Source: Ottowia sp.
GTDB taxonomy: Bacteria > Pseudomonadota > Gammaproteobacteria > Burkholderiales > Burkholderiaceae_C
NCBI RefSeq assembly: GCF_016703145.1
Contig: NZ_JADJCO010000003.1
Coordinates: 1,566,001 to 1,630,000 of the forward strand
Direction: 5' to 3'
DNA length: 64,000 nt
In this document: in pieces, positions 54,045-62,059 of the stretch
Layout: every line of letters starts with the position of its first letter
Position numbering within the stretch: the stretch's first letter is position 1
Program-made: the position numbers and the translations under genes
The notes under the pieces: generated by a model
Database searches by the model: none
What the model saw: only the letters and a program-made list of their open reading frames with translations
What the model was told of the DNA's origin: nothing

Positions 54045-54851
54045 ATGCAAACGAGTCGCCGCATTAGCCGGGAGACCGGAAGGTTTGTCCGCGTTACACC
54101 TGGCAGTCAGTCACTGGAGCGGGGTATCCGAATTCTCCGAGCCTTTCTGGGGGGCACCCCGAGCCTGTCCAATTCGGAACTGGTGCAGAGGGTGCAGTTG
54201 CCGAAGGCGACCGTGAGCAGGCTGTGCCGCTCTCTGGTGGATACGGGACTTCTTGATTTCGACGTGAAAGAAGAGGCTTACCGTCTGGCGCCATCGTGCC
54301 TGAGCCTGGGCCGGGCGTTTCAGTTCAGCCGTTCCGAGTTGGGCACGGTCAATGGGTTGCTCGAAACCTTCGCCCGCGAGAACCAGATCAACGTCGGTCT
54401 GTCAGCGCATGACCATGTCCACATGGTCTATGTGACCACCTTTCGCAAAGGCCGTGGCGCCCAGACACGCACGGTGGCTGCAGGGCTTCGCTTGCCGATC
54501 GAAACGTGCTCTCCCGGCATCGCGTATTTGGCTCATCTTGGAGCGAATGAACGCGCTGCCGTCTACGAGCTTCTGGCTGATGAGCACGGCCCCGCTTGGC
54601 CGAAGGTTCGCGGGCCGTTGAATGCGGCTATCCGCGAGGCTCTGAGGCGGGGATATAGCCAAGCAAGCTCTCTTCTTGGGAATGCGGGCGTAGGCACCAT
54701 CGTGCGGGGGCCGCAGGGGTCCATATATGGCCTCAACGCCAGCTATTTGGCGTCTGCCGGTCTTCCTCCCCAACTCACTGTGGAGACACTTGGCGAGAAA
54801 CTGCTTGCGCTGGCCGAGGAGGTGGAAGGTGTGTGGGGTACGACGCGTTGA
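54045..54851 (+). CDS. IclR-family regulator, paralogue 2
   Basis: 268 residues, sharing with paralogue 1 the N-terminal RETGRFVRVTPGSQSLERGI, the helix-turn-helix LSNSELVQRVQLPKATVSRLCRSLVD and long identical stretches such as RLAPSxLSLGRAFQFSRSELGTVNG. A GGGGGAACC ribosome-binding region precedes the ATG. It is divergent from the Bug-SDR operon and convergent with the thioesterase gene. Confidence 0.92.
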   Translation: MQTSRRISRETGRFVRVTPGSQSLERGIRILRAFLGGTPSLSNSELVQRVQLPKATVSRLCRSLVDTGLLDFDVKEEAYRLAPSCLSLGRAFQFSRSELGTVNGLLETFARENQINVGLSAHDHVHMVYVTTFRKGRGAQTRTVAAGLRLPIETCSPGIAYLAHLGANERAAVYELLADEHGPAWPKVRGPLNAAIREALRRGYSQASSLLGNAGVGTIVRGPQGSIYGLNASYLASAGLPPQLTVETLGEKLLALAEEVEGVWGTTR

Positions 54852-54912
54852 TGAGGCGCGGCACGCTCGCGCCGCCCGAAGGCGGACGTGCGCGCCCATG
54901 CCTGCCGGGTGG

Positions 54913-55842
54913 TCAGGAGTTTGGCTCCTTCATGAAACTCGCCTGAGCGCGCAGCGTCGTTCGCCCCTGGTCGTCGGTCGCCTCGCATTCGATGCATGCG
55001 AGGCTACGACCGACGCGCAGCGACTTGGCCCGAATCACGACTCCGGTATGCGGACTCGCTGAGATGTACTGTGCGGAGAGATCGATCAGCCGCCAGCCTT
55101 GCGGAAGTGCTGAGGAGCAAGTCCGCGCCGCGATGCCGAGCAGTACGCCGCCCTGAATATCGCCGACACGGTTTCCGACGTGCATGCCTCCTTCCACACG
55201 ACGCTCTGCCCATTCTTTCCCCTGCCCGGAAGGAGCGCTCCAAAACCGTTCGAGGAATGGGTGCTCTGCGAGGGAGCGGGTGTCAGCGTACCGCGCTCGG
55301 TCGAAGACGAGCCGTTCTTCCGACGTCAAATCCGCAGTGGCAAGGGGATCGATCGATTCGAGCGTGCTGCGCTTTGGCAGGGGATGAGAGGCCGAATTGC
55401 GTGCGCTATCGAGAACGGCAAAGGTGCCTTCTCCGGTACAGCAGAGCTTGCCGTTCGCGACGACAGACAGACTCGCTGCCGTCATCTGCATAGCGGGGCC
55501 TGGATAGCTCAATTTCAGCTCGGCCGCCGCGTGAAGATCTCCTTCTCCAGGGAGTATGCCTAAGCTAAGCCGTATGCTGACCGTCGCGACGCGAGCCGTG
55601 GGCCCCATCTGGCTCCGTACTGCACCGGCCATCGCCACATCCGCGAGAACGCCCAGAGCTTCCAATGACACTGCCCCATTCGCGTCGATGCAATGCGGGC
55701 CTGCACGCATGACTACTTCGGCGTGGTGCCCCTCAAGGCGCCCGAATGCAAGCCCCAAATAGTGGGCTGGAAACTGCCACCCCGGAACTCGATTGGCGTT
55801 CAGCGCTTGCAGCACGCGATGTATTTGGGATTCACGTTTCAT
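54913..55842 (-). CDS. Double-hotdog acyl-CoA thioesterase-like protein
   Basis: 309 residues with two PaaI-like hotdog domains. The first has HCIDANGAVSLEALGVLADVAMAGAVRS near 50-77, and the second has EGGMHVGNRVGDIQGGVLLGIAARTCSSAL near 205-245, where GxxxGDIQGGV is the PaaI-type active-site helix. It may release CoA from a stalled or final acyl-CoA. It is preceded by operator copy 4, so it belongs to the same regulon. Confidence 0.8.
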   Translation of the reverse strand: MKRESQIHRVLQALNANRVPGWQFPAHYLGLAFGRLEGHHAEVVMRAGPHCIDANGAVSLEALGVLADVAMAGAVRSQMGPTARVATVSIRLSLGILPGEGDLHAAAELKLSYPGPAMQMTAASLSVVANGKLCCTGEGTFAVLDSARNSASHPLPKRSTLESIDPLATADLTSEERLVFDRARYADTRSLAEHPFLERFWSAPSGQGKEWAERRVEGGMHVGNRVGDIQGGVLLGIAARTCSSALPQGWRLIDLSAQYISASPHTGVVIRAKSLRVGRSLACIECEATDDQGRTTLRAQASFMKEPNS

Positions 55843-55945
55843 CTAATCCTGATTCAGCTCGGGAACGGCGATTCCGCTCGATATGGAGACCTTAACGCGC
55901 ATCACAGGAGCGGTGAGCCATTTGCTCATGCAGCGCACCCACCGT

Positions 55946-55962
55946 GTTTCGCTGACTGAAAC
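55946..55962. promoter_or_regulatory. Probable IclR operator, copy 4
   Basis: GTTTCG-CTGAC-TGAAAC lies 103 bases before the thioesterase start, on the same pattern as the other three. It is the rightmost copy and, with copy 1, brackets the catabolic regulon. Confidence 0.65.
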
Positions 55963-56107
55963 GTTCGATGGCTGCCCAAGGCAGGCGACGTTGCTTCGGG
56001 CGCATCATTGCTGTTTGTCGACTGCCTGTATGCAACTCTGATGGGGAGCAGCGGTCAAGCACTTCACAAGCCTTGCACCATTGCGAGTGAAGTCCTGAGC
56101 ATCAACT

Positions 56108-58078
56108 TTAAGAGCTACTTATCCCCCGTTGTCGCCCAATCTCCCACGACACCCCGCCGCTGCGCATCGTGGCGATAAGCTGCTGCCCCATCCGCTGATC
56201 GATCACCAGCTTCCACGGCACCAGGCTGAACCCCATGCCGTCATCGAGCATCGCGTAGCGCCCGCTGGCGAGCATGACGGAGCGCCGGTAGATGCCGGCA
56301 ACGCACTGGCCGTCGGCCACCGGGCGATGCTCCAGGCCGGTTTCGGCGGCAATGTCCTTGGCGGCCTGTGCGAGCTCTCGATTGCGCAGCGTGCCCAACA
56401 GGTTGCGCGCCAAGATCACGCGCTGCCCGCGCCGCTCAGCCAGCCCCTGTTCGGCCAGGTAGTCGGCGCGCTTCTGGAGCGCGTCCCGGACGTCGCTGCC
56501 AAAGCCCAGGTCGCCGAGGCCCGAACCACCACCGATAAGTTGCTGGTCGAGCCAGGTGGCCCCGATCACGCGCGCTTGCCGCTCGATGGGCAGGTGCGAT
56601 TTCAGTTCCACGGCCACGCCGCCAAGGCGCTGCGCGTCGTAGCGGCGGCCCTGCTCGGGCAGGTCGACGGGCACTTTCCATAGACCTTCGGCTACGCGCT
56701 CCACGATGCCAGCCCGGCGCAGGGCTTCCAACCGTCGAACGTGGGCGGCCACCACCTCTAGCGGATCGCGGCCAGGCACGGCCTGCCCCTGGGCGATGGC
56801 AAGGTGATGATCGGTGCGGTACAGGCCACCGCTCGCCAGCGCGGCGATATTGCGATCGGCCGCGCGCACGTCGGTCGAACCCTTCACCTCCACCACGGAG
56901 CCGGTTGGATAGTTCGCCAGCTCGTCGCGGGCGTTGAGCGCGACGTAGTGGGCCTTGCCGTCCACCCCGTCGATGACCAGATAGCCCCGGTCGCGCAGTT
57001 CGTCGGCCAGCCCCTTCGCGGCCACGCGGCCGAGGATGGTTCGGCCATCGTCTCCCGGCTCGAACACCGCCAGTTCGCGCGGCTCGCCGCGCATGGCGCG
57101 CTGCATGGTGCGGATGATGTCGCCGCGCTCGCCCAGGGCGCGCAGGGTCTTTTCCGCATCGGCATGGACGGCCCAGGTGCCCGGCCGCAGCTCGTCGGCC
57201 AGGCCCAGGCGGTGCAAGCGTTGCAGGCGGCCGATCAGCAGCAGGCGCTGGCGTTGCAATCTCGGCTCGTTGAGGCGTTCGACAGGCAACAGGCCATCGT
57301 CGCCCAGCTCGCGCTTGAGCGTGCGATCCAGGCTCGTCCACCGCTCTTGCTCCACCTCGCGCTGCAAAGTCTGCTGGATCTCCAGTTCGGTGCGCGGCCC
57401 CAGCCATTCAGTCGCCAGCTCGGCGGCGCGATGGCGGAAGCCATCGGCGATGTAGTCGCCCGCGATGATGAGGTCTTTGCCGGTGTCGTCGCGCCCGCGC
57501 ACGATGAGGTGCGTGTGCGGGTTGTCGGTGTTCCAGTGATCGACTGCCACCCATTCCAGCCGCGTGCCCAGGTCGGCCTCCATGCGGCCCATCAGGTGTC
57601 GCGTGTAGGTGCGCAGGTCTTCCAGCTCTGCACCGTCCTCGGGTGAGAGGATGAAGCGGAAATGGTGCCGGTCGTCGGCGCAGCGTTCCTTGAACGCATC
57701 GAGGTCGGCGGCATCGGTCTGCGGCCCGTAGGCTTGGCCCAGCTCGCCGTCGCGTCCCACGCCATCGCGCTCGATGTAGCGCAGATGCTTGGCGAGCGAC
57801 TGCGGGCTGGCCTGGCGCTGGTTGACCAGCAGCGTCTTGATGGTCACGCGCCGCGACATGGGCGTCAGCTTCGCGCCCGCGAAGCGCGCCGCCGTGTGGC
57901 CACGTCCGAGGCGCGAGCCGGGCCGCTGGCCGGTGCCACGCGCCGATGCCGGACGGCGCACCGAGGACTTGCCGCCGCTGGCCTTGCCCGCCTGCTTGAG
58001 CACCTTGGAAACGAAGCCCTGGCCCCGGTTCTTCGGGGCGCTGGGACGGATGCGGAAATCATCGCGGCGGTCGGTCAT
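56108..58078 (-). CDS. traI: Conjugative relaxase TraI (VirD2-like, DUF3363 type)
   Basis: 656 residues from ATG 58078. The basic N-terminus (RPSAPKNRGQGFVSKVLKQ) precedes the relaxase domain. In it, the metal-binding histidines appear in DHWNTDNPHTHLIVRGRDD near 181-198 and the core segment DRHHFRFILSPEDGAELEDL near 127. The C-terminal 400 residues form the DUF3363 region. It nicks oriT and pilots the strand through TraG and the Trb channel. The cargo begins 265 bases downstream. The length is normal for this group. Confidence 0.93.
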   Translation of the reverse strand: MTDRRDDFRIRPSAPKNRGQGFVSKVLKQAGKASGGKSSVRRPASARGTGQRPGSRLGRGHTAARFAGAKLTPMSRRVTIKTLLVNQRQASPQSLAKHLRYIERDGVGRDGELGQAYGPQTDAADLDAFKERCADDRHHFRFILSPEDGAELEDLRTYTRHLMGRMEADLGTRLEWVAVDHWNTDNPHTHLIVRGRDDTGKDLIIAGDYIADGFRHRAAELATEWLGPRTELEIQQTLQREVEQERWTSLDRTLKRELGDDGLLPVERLNEPRLQRQRLLLIGRLQRLHRLGLADELRPGTWAVHADAEKTLRALGERGDIIRTMQRAMRGEPRELAVFEPGDDGRTILGRVAAKGLADELRDRGYLVIDGVDGKAHYVALNARDELANYPTGSVVEVKGSTDVRAADRNIAALASGGLYRTDHHLAIAQGQAVPGRDPLEVVAAHVRRLEALRRAGIVERVAEGLWKVPVDLPEQGRRYDAQRLGGVAVELKSHLPIERQARVIGATWLDQQLIGGGSGLGDLGFGSDVRDALQKRADYLAEQGLAERRGQRVILARNLLGTLRNRELAQAAKDIAAETGLEHRPVADGQCVAGIYRRSVMLASGRYAMLDDGMGFSLVPWKLVIDQRMGQQLIATMRSGGVSWEIGRQRGISSS

Positions 58079-58538
58079 GGTTGCCTCCCCGGAAAGTTGA
58101 GGCGTGTCCGGTCGTGCGAAGCACGCGGGCATGCCTGTATCGGCGCGGGCCTCGCGCCCCATGCGGCACGGCGGCGAAGCCGCTGCGTGCCGCGCCACCC
58201 CCACGTGCAGACTGGCTTTGCGGGCCGACAGGTGCCGCACCCTTTTGTCTTGCCTTCCGCCTTTGCCCCTCGCTGTCGCTCCGGGCGTCGGCGGCCCGGC
58301 GGCGCTGCTGCGCGAGCAGCCAGCGCGCCGGCGAACGCGGCCAGGGCCGCAGGCCGGGCGCGTTCGAGGCAAGACGCCTGCACGTGGGATGGCTGCGCCG
58401 GAGGCAGCGCGAAGTGCGGTGCCCAATGCGCAGGATTGACACCCGCATTGCACGCGTGACGAAACAGCGACAGCCAGCAGAACGACACGCCCGATGGCAC
58501 GATGAGATGCACGGCAACGTGCAGCGAATCGACGGCCA
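58079..58538. other. 460-base gap between traF and traI genes, candidate oriT region
   Basis: No gene is supported. A large inverted repeat is present: GCGGCACG (58163-58170) pairs with CGTGCCGC (58186-58193), with a nested CGGC/GCCG around a GAA loop. The sequence is GC-rich and codon bias is absent. In related elements the transfer origin lies next to the relaxase gene. That assignment is inferred here, and no nick-site consensus could be fixed. Confidence 0.45.
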
Positions 58539-59135
58539 TCATGGGCGGGATTCCAGCCAGACCGGATGCGCAATGCCGATCACGGCGGATGCACTGACCG
58601 GCCCGAAATAACGGCTGTCGAACGACGCCGGGTTGGTCACACTCAGCAGGAACAGTTCGCCAGGGCGAAGGCGCCGACACTGCGGCCAAGATGACAGCGG
58701 ACGGCCCAGCCGGTCGGCGGGCCGAACGGCAGCCATCGGCACGCCGTCGATCCAGACCAGTGCATCGAAAACGCAAACGTGTTGTGGCGCGACCGCGCCC
58801 ACACGCTTGAGCAGTGGCACGCGCGCCGGCAGGTAGCCGCGCTGCGCGGCCAGCGCGGCAGCCTCTGGCGGCAGCGTGGTCAGAACGATGCTGTCCACGG
58901 ACAAAGGACGTGGCAGCGAGCCGGTGCCGTGGCCCAGCGGATCGACGCGATACCAGCCGATGGCCACGCTGTCGGACGGGTTGTAGATCAGGCGCGGCAG
59001 CGGCTTCATGAAGGACGCCCAGGCCAGCGCAGCGAGGCTGCAGGCGGACAGGCCCGCCAGCACGATGCGAGCGCGCAAATGTGCGCGGGGCGAGCGAGGA
59101 TGCGACGCTGTGCCGGCAGTGGAAACGGCGGTCAT
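58539..59135 (-). CDS. traF: TraF-like S26 signal peptidase (pilin maturation)
   Basis: A 198-residue membrane protease. One N-terminal membrane span (IVLAGLSACSLAALAWASF) is followed by the catalytic Ser in YNPSDSVAIGWY, near residue 56, and the Lys in RVPLLKRVGA, near 109, as in TraF of IncP, which processes and cyclises TrbC pilin. The C-terminal SFDSRYFGPVSASAVIG box matches S26 peptidases. The ATG overlaps the DUF2840 stop. Confidence 0.92.
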   Translation of the reverse strand: MTAVSTAGTASHPRSPRAHLRARIVLAGLSACSLAALAWASFMKPLPRLIYNPSDSVAIGWYRVDPLGHGTGSLPRPLSVDSIVLTTLPPEAAALAAQRGYLPARVPLLKRVGAVAPQHVCVFDALVWIDGVPMAAVRPADRLGRPLSSWPQCRRLRPGELFLLSVTNPASFDSRYFGPVSASAVIGIAHPVWLESRP

Positions 59136-59665
59136 GGCAGCGCCCTCCCGATGAGCCAGGCGACGTGCCGCTCGGTGCTGTATTCGGGCAATGGCAAGCG
59201 TGCGGCCAGGCGGTTGGCGAGCGTGCGCCAGTACGCGGGCGAAGCACCGGTAGGTGCGATGCCCAGTGCCTCGATGGCGTCGATGCGCTCCAGCACGGCG
59301 CGGACTTGGTTCTCGCCCTCAACGTGCAGCAGCAGGCGCGCGCCCGGCTGCACGCCGGGAATGCGCTGCGCCGCATCCAGCGGTGTGCAAGCCTGCATGA
59401 CCATGAGCTGCCAGCGCACGGTGCCATAGTCGTTGGCCTGCCAGCGGATGCGGCACAACATGGCGCCTGGCAGGAACACCGCGCAGCGCCTCCAGCGGTC
59501 GAGCTGGAGCGTGCGCGCGGGTTCGCCGAAGCGCAGATAGAGCTTGAAGCGCGGTTCGATGTAGGCCAACGCCACGCGCGTCAGCGGCGCGCTGGCAGGC
59601 TGGCCGAAAGATGCGGCGAGCGCAGCCGTAGCCGCGCCAGCGGCAGGCGAAGCGGGTGCGGTCAT
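59132..59665 (-). CDS. DUF2840 family protein
   Basis: 177 residues from ATG 59665. The core LTRVALAYIEPRFKLYLRFGEPARTLQLDRWRRCAVFLPGAMLCRIRW is the DUF2840 signature found between parA and traF in Tn4371-type elements. It is Ala-rich at the N-terminus and has no membrane span. Coupled by ATGA overlaps to both neighbours. Function unknown. Confidence 0.88.
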   Translation of the reverse strand: MTAPASPAAGAATAALAASFGQPASAPLTRVALAYIEPRFKLYLRFGEPARTLQLDRWRRCAVFLPGAMLCRIRWQANDYGTVRWQLMVMQACTPLDAAQRIPGVQPGARLLLHVEGENQVRAVLERIDAIEALGIAPTGASPAYWRTLANRLAARLPLPEYSTERHVAWLIGRALP

Positions 59666-59946
59666 GGCGTGTTCTCCCTGCGGTGTTCTGGAAACTCCCG
59701 CTCCAACAGGCTGCGCAGCAGGTCGGCCACGGTCACGCCCTGCGTGAAGGCCGATACCTTGATGCGCGAACGCATGGCGGGCGTGATATCGAGGGTCAGG
59801 CGCGCGGTGTAGAGGTCGCCCTTTCCCAGCGCATCGGCGTCGCCCTGGCGAATCCACGCCTCGGCGTGCGGATTCGCGGGCGGACGCGCGCCGATGCCGA
59901 CGCGCTTGGCCGTGCGTTTGCTGTTCGGTGGCGGCTTCGCTGTCAT
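59662..59946 (-). CDS. Small ribbon-helix-helix partition-type protein
   Basis: 94 residues from ATG 59946, which overlaps the parA stop. A basic N-terminus is followed by LYTARLTLDITPAMRSRIKVSAFTQGVTVADLLRSLLEREF, a ribbon-helix-helix pattern like ParG or CopG. Its position after parA suggests a centromere-binding or autoregulatory partner of ParA. Confidence 0.8.
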   Translation of the reverse strand: MTAKPPPNSKRTAKRVGIGARPPANPHAEAWIRQGDADALGKGDLYTARLTLDITPAMRSRIKVSAFTQGVTVADLLRSLLEREFPEHRRENTP

Positions 59947-60581
59947 GTCGGCCACCGCAATAGTTCATCCACCAGTGCGGTGATTTCGCGCGCGGCGGCA
60001 CTGTCCGGTGCCGTCTCGCGGGCGAGCCGGCCAGCGGCTACGCTGTCGGCGAAGACGATGCGTTGATGCACTTCCGCGCGCAGCGCAGGAAGCGGCTGGT
60101 CGGCGAGCGCCTGGCGTGCTTCGCGCCCGATCACGGTGGTGCTGACGCGCCGGTTGATGACAAAGGCCGCGCGTAGCGCAGGCCGAAACACCTGCGCCTC
60201 GCGGATCAGCGCCACCATCTCTGCGCTGGCCCACAGGTCATAGGGGCTGGGCTGCACCGGGATCAGCACGCGCTCGGCCGCCAACAGCGCGGAGCGCGCC
60301 AAGGCGGCGATCCTGGGCGGCCCGTCGATGACGACGTGATCGGCCCGCCTGGCGAGTTCTGGCGCTTCCTGATGCAGCGTTTCGCGTGCCAAGCCCACGG
60401 CGCTGAACAGCCGTGGCAAGCCTTGCTGGCTTCTGCGCTGCGTCCAGTCCAGCGATGAACCCTGCGGGTCGGCGTCCAGCAGGACGACGTGCTGCCCACG
60501 CAGCGCGAGTTCGCCCGCGATGTGGGTGGCGAGCGTGGTCTTGCCCACGCCGCCTTTCTGGTTGAGCAGCGCGACGATCAT
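59943..60581 (-). CDS. parA: ParA-type partition ATPase
   Basis: 212 residues from ATG 60581. The deviant Walker A is LLNQKGGVGKTTLATHIA (residues 6-23), Walker A' is VVLLDADPQGSSLDWTQRR, and Walker B is VVIDGPPRIAALAR. This is a short-type ParA without an N-terminal DNA-binding domain. It stabilises the excised or replicating ICE, with the small ribbon-helix-helix protein as partner. Confidence 0.93.
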   Translation of the reverse strand: MIVALLNQKGGVGKTTLATHIAGELALRGQHVVLLDADPQGSSLDWTQRRSQQGLPRLFSAVGLARETLHQEAPELARRADHVVIDGPPRIAALARSALLAAERVLIPVQPSPYDLWASAEMVALIREAQVFRPALRAAFVINRRVSTTVIGREARQALADQPLPALRAEVHQRIVFADSVAAGRLARETAPDSAAAREITALVDELLRWPT

Positions 60582-60672
60582 GGCCTGGCCCTCCATGTTG
60601 GAAAACCGGGCTTTGCCTGCTGCGGTTGTGGCCGCGTGGCGGTTGTCCACCGCGACGGCGTTTCTCTACTAC

Positions 60673-60810
60673 AAGTTAGAGAATTTAAGTTAGGTAAGTT
60701 AAGGGAGGTCGAAACCCGCACCGGTATTGGCTTTGCGGCCGATCCGTACTCCTGATAGCACGAGGGACGTACTCCCGATAGCACGATACCCCGTACTCCT
60801 GATAGCACGA
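60673..60810. repeat. Iteron-like repeats between repA and parA
   Basis: Three 19-bp direct repeats, CGTACTCCTGATAGCACGA at 60745 and 60792 with one variant (CTCCC) at 60768, are spaced 23-24 bp, about two helical turns. Next to them, 60665-60702 is AT-rich with three AAGTTA copies (60673, 60687, 60696). This is the layout of an iteron replication origin with an unwinding element, or of a partition site. It sits just after repA and before parA. Confidence 0.6.
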
Positions 60811-60834
60811 ATCCGTCCACAAGCTGCGCACCGT

Positions 60835-61668
60835 TTATCCCCGTGCCGTGAACGGCACGGGCCGGAAGGTCAGCAGCTCGGCACTGTTGTCCGGCATCCG
60901 CTCGATGCCCAGGACGTAGCCGGGCAGAGACTGCCGCGCGACCAGCGCGCGCAAGTCGTAGGCGAAGTCCGAGAAGCGCGTAGCGCTGCCCGACTTGCGG
61001 TACAGGTGTCGGAAATCGAACTGCCAGCCACCGGGCTGCCGCCCGCCGTGCTTGCGCACCAGGCGGTACAGCCAGCGCTCGATGCCACCCGTCAGCCGGA
61101 AATACGCCGGGTCGATGGTCAGCACCAGGGCCGCATCCAGCACGCCCGCATAGAACCAATCCGGCAGGATCAATTCGAGGCCCAGCGGCGTGCCGCGAGC
61201 ATCGGCCAGCTCCTTCCACTCGTTGATCCATGAGAAGCGGTGCAGCCGTCTTCCCGTGGTCTCGCGGATCGACGTGGCCACCGTGGTGGACTGCAAGCGA
61301 TCCAAAGCCGCTTTGAGGCGCTGGTAGTCGCGCAGCGACGTGCCGCGCCCGATGAAGCGCAGGATCTCGTAGGGCGTGGCCTGCATCAGCCGCGAGGGGC
61401 GCAAGCCCGCATCGCGCGCTTCCACGATCTGGCTGGCCGCCCAGATCAGGATGTCGGCATCCCAGATCGTGGCGATGCCGTGCTCGGCCGTTCCCTCCAC
61501 GCGGATCGTGATGCCGCTGGCACGGAAGTCGATCGGCGCCACGCGCCGCGACTTCGCCAGCGAGAAGAACGGAAAGGCCATCAGGTCCTGGCTGTCGCGC
61601 GGCGCCATGTCGCCCGGCAAGGCGCGGAACAGATCGAGCTGTTCGCGCTCCTGCGAGGGTTTGGACAT
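60835..61668 (-). CDS. repA: Replication initiator RepA-like protein
   Basis: 277 residues from ATG 61668 (a GTG at 61680 is also possible). The region APRDSQDLMAFPFFSLAKSRRVAPIDFRASGITIRVEGTAEHGIATIWDADILIWAASQI matches the RepA replication initiator family of Tn4371-like elements and related plasmids. The winged-helix part GRGTSLRDYQRLKAALDRLQSTTV follows. It suggests the ICE can replicate as a circle. The adjacent iterons are its probable binding sites. Confidence 0.88.
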   Translation of the reverse strand: MSKPSQEREQLDLFRALPGDMAPRDSQDLMAFPFFSLAKSRRVAPIDFRASGITIRVEGTAEHGIATIWDADILIWAASQIVEARDAGLRPSRLMQATPYEILRFIGRGTSLRDYQRLKAALDRLQSTTVATSIRETTGRRLHRFSWINEWKELADARGTPLGLELILPDWFYAGVLDAALVLTIDPAYFRLTGGIERWLYRLVRKHGGRQPGGWQFDFRHLYRKSGSATRFSDFAYDLRALVARQSLPGYVLGIERMPDNSAELLTFRPVPFTARG

Positions 61669-61694
61669 GGCGAAGCCCACCCGCGCACCGCCGA

Positions 61695-61976
61695 TCAGCG
61701 CGCACGGCTGTCCGCCGCATGGTGCTCGGCGTACTCGGGATCGGAAGTCGTCTCGAAGCTGCGGTCGGCCGCCCAGGCATCGAGGTCGGCCACGGCGTAC
61801 ATGACGCGGCGGCCGAACTTGCGAAAGCGCGGGCCGCCGCCGATCACGCGCTGCTTCTCCAGCGTGCGCGGCGACAGCCGCAGGTACTCGGCGGCTTCGT
61901 CGTTGGTGAGATAACGCTGCGGCTGCGCGGCAGCGGTCGAGACAGTGGCGGCAGGCCGCAAGGGAGCGGGACGCAT
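61695..61976 (-). CDS. Excisionase-like/AlpA-type helix-turn-helix protein
   Basis: 93 residues from ATG 61976. RYLTNDEAAEYLRLSPRTLEKQRVIGGGPRFRKFGRRVMYAVADLDAWAADRSFETTSDPEY is the MerR-like excisionase fold (helix_turn_helix_17). It lies directly upstream of repA on the same strand. It could control repA or act as a recombination directionality factor. Confidence 0.85.
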   Translation of the reverse strand: MRPAPLRPAATVSTAAAQPQRYLTNDEAAEYLRLSPRTLEKQRVIGGGPRFRKFGRRVMYAVADLDAWAADRSFETTSDPEYAEHHAADSRAR

Positions 61977-62059
61977 GGTGTGAACCTCCATCGGTTTTGA
62001 AGCTCCGGCCACACAGCGCAACCGGATGGAGGCAGTCTCAGAAAACGAAGCTCTCCTGC

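Noticed and set aside
59943..61668. repA/parA as evidence for a plasmid
   Set aside because: The integrase, chromosomal tcdA-tRNA-Lys flank and Tn4371-like gene order indicate an integrated element; repA/parA are normal in this ICE group.
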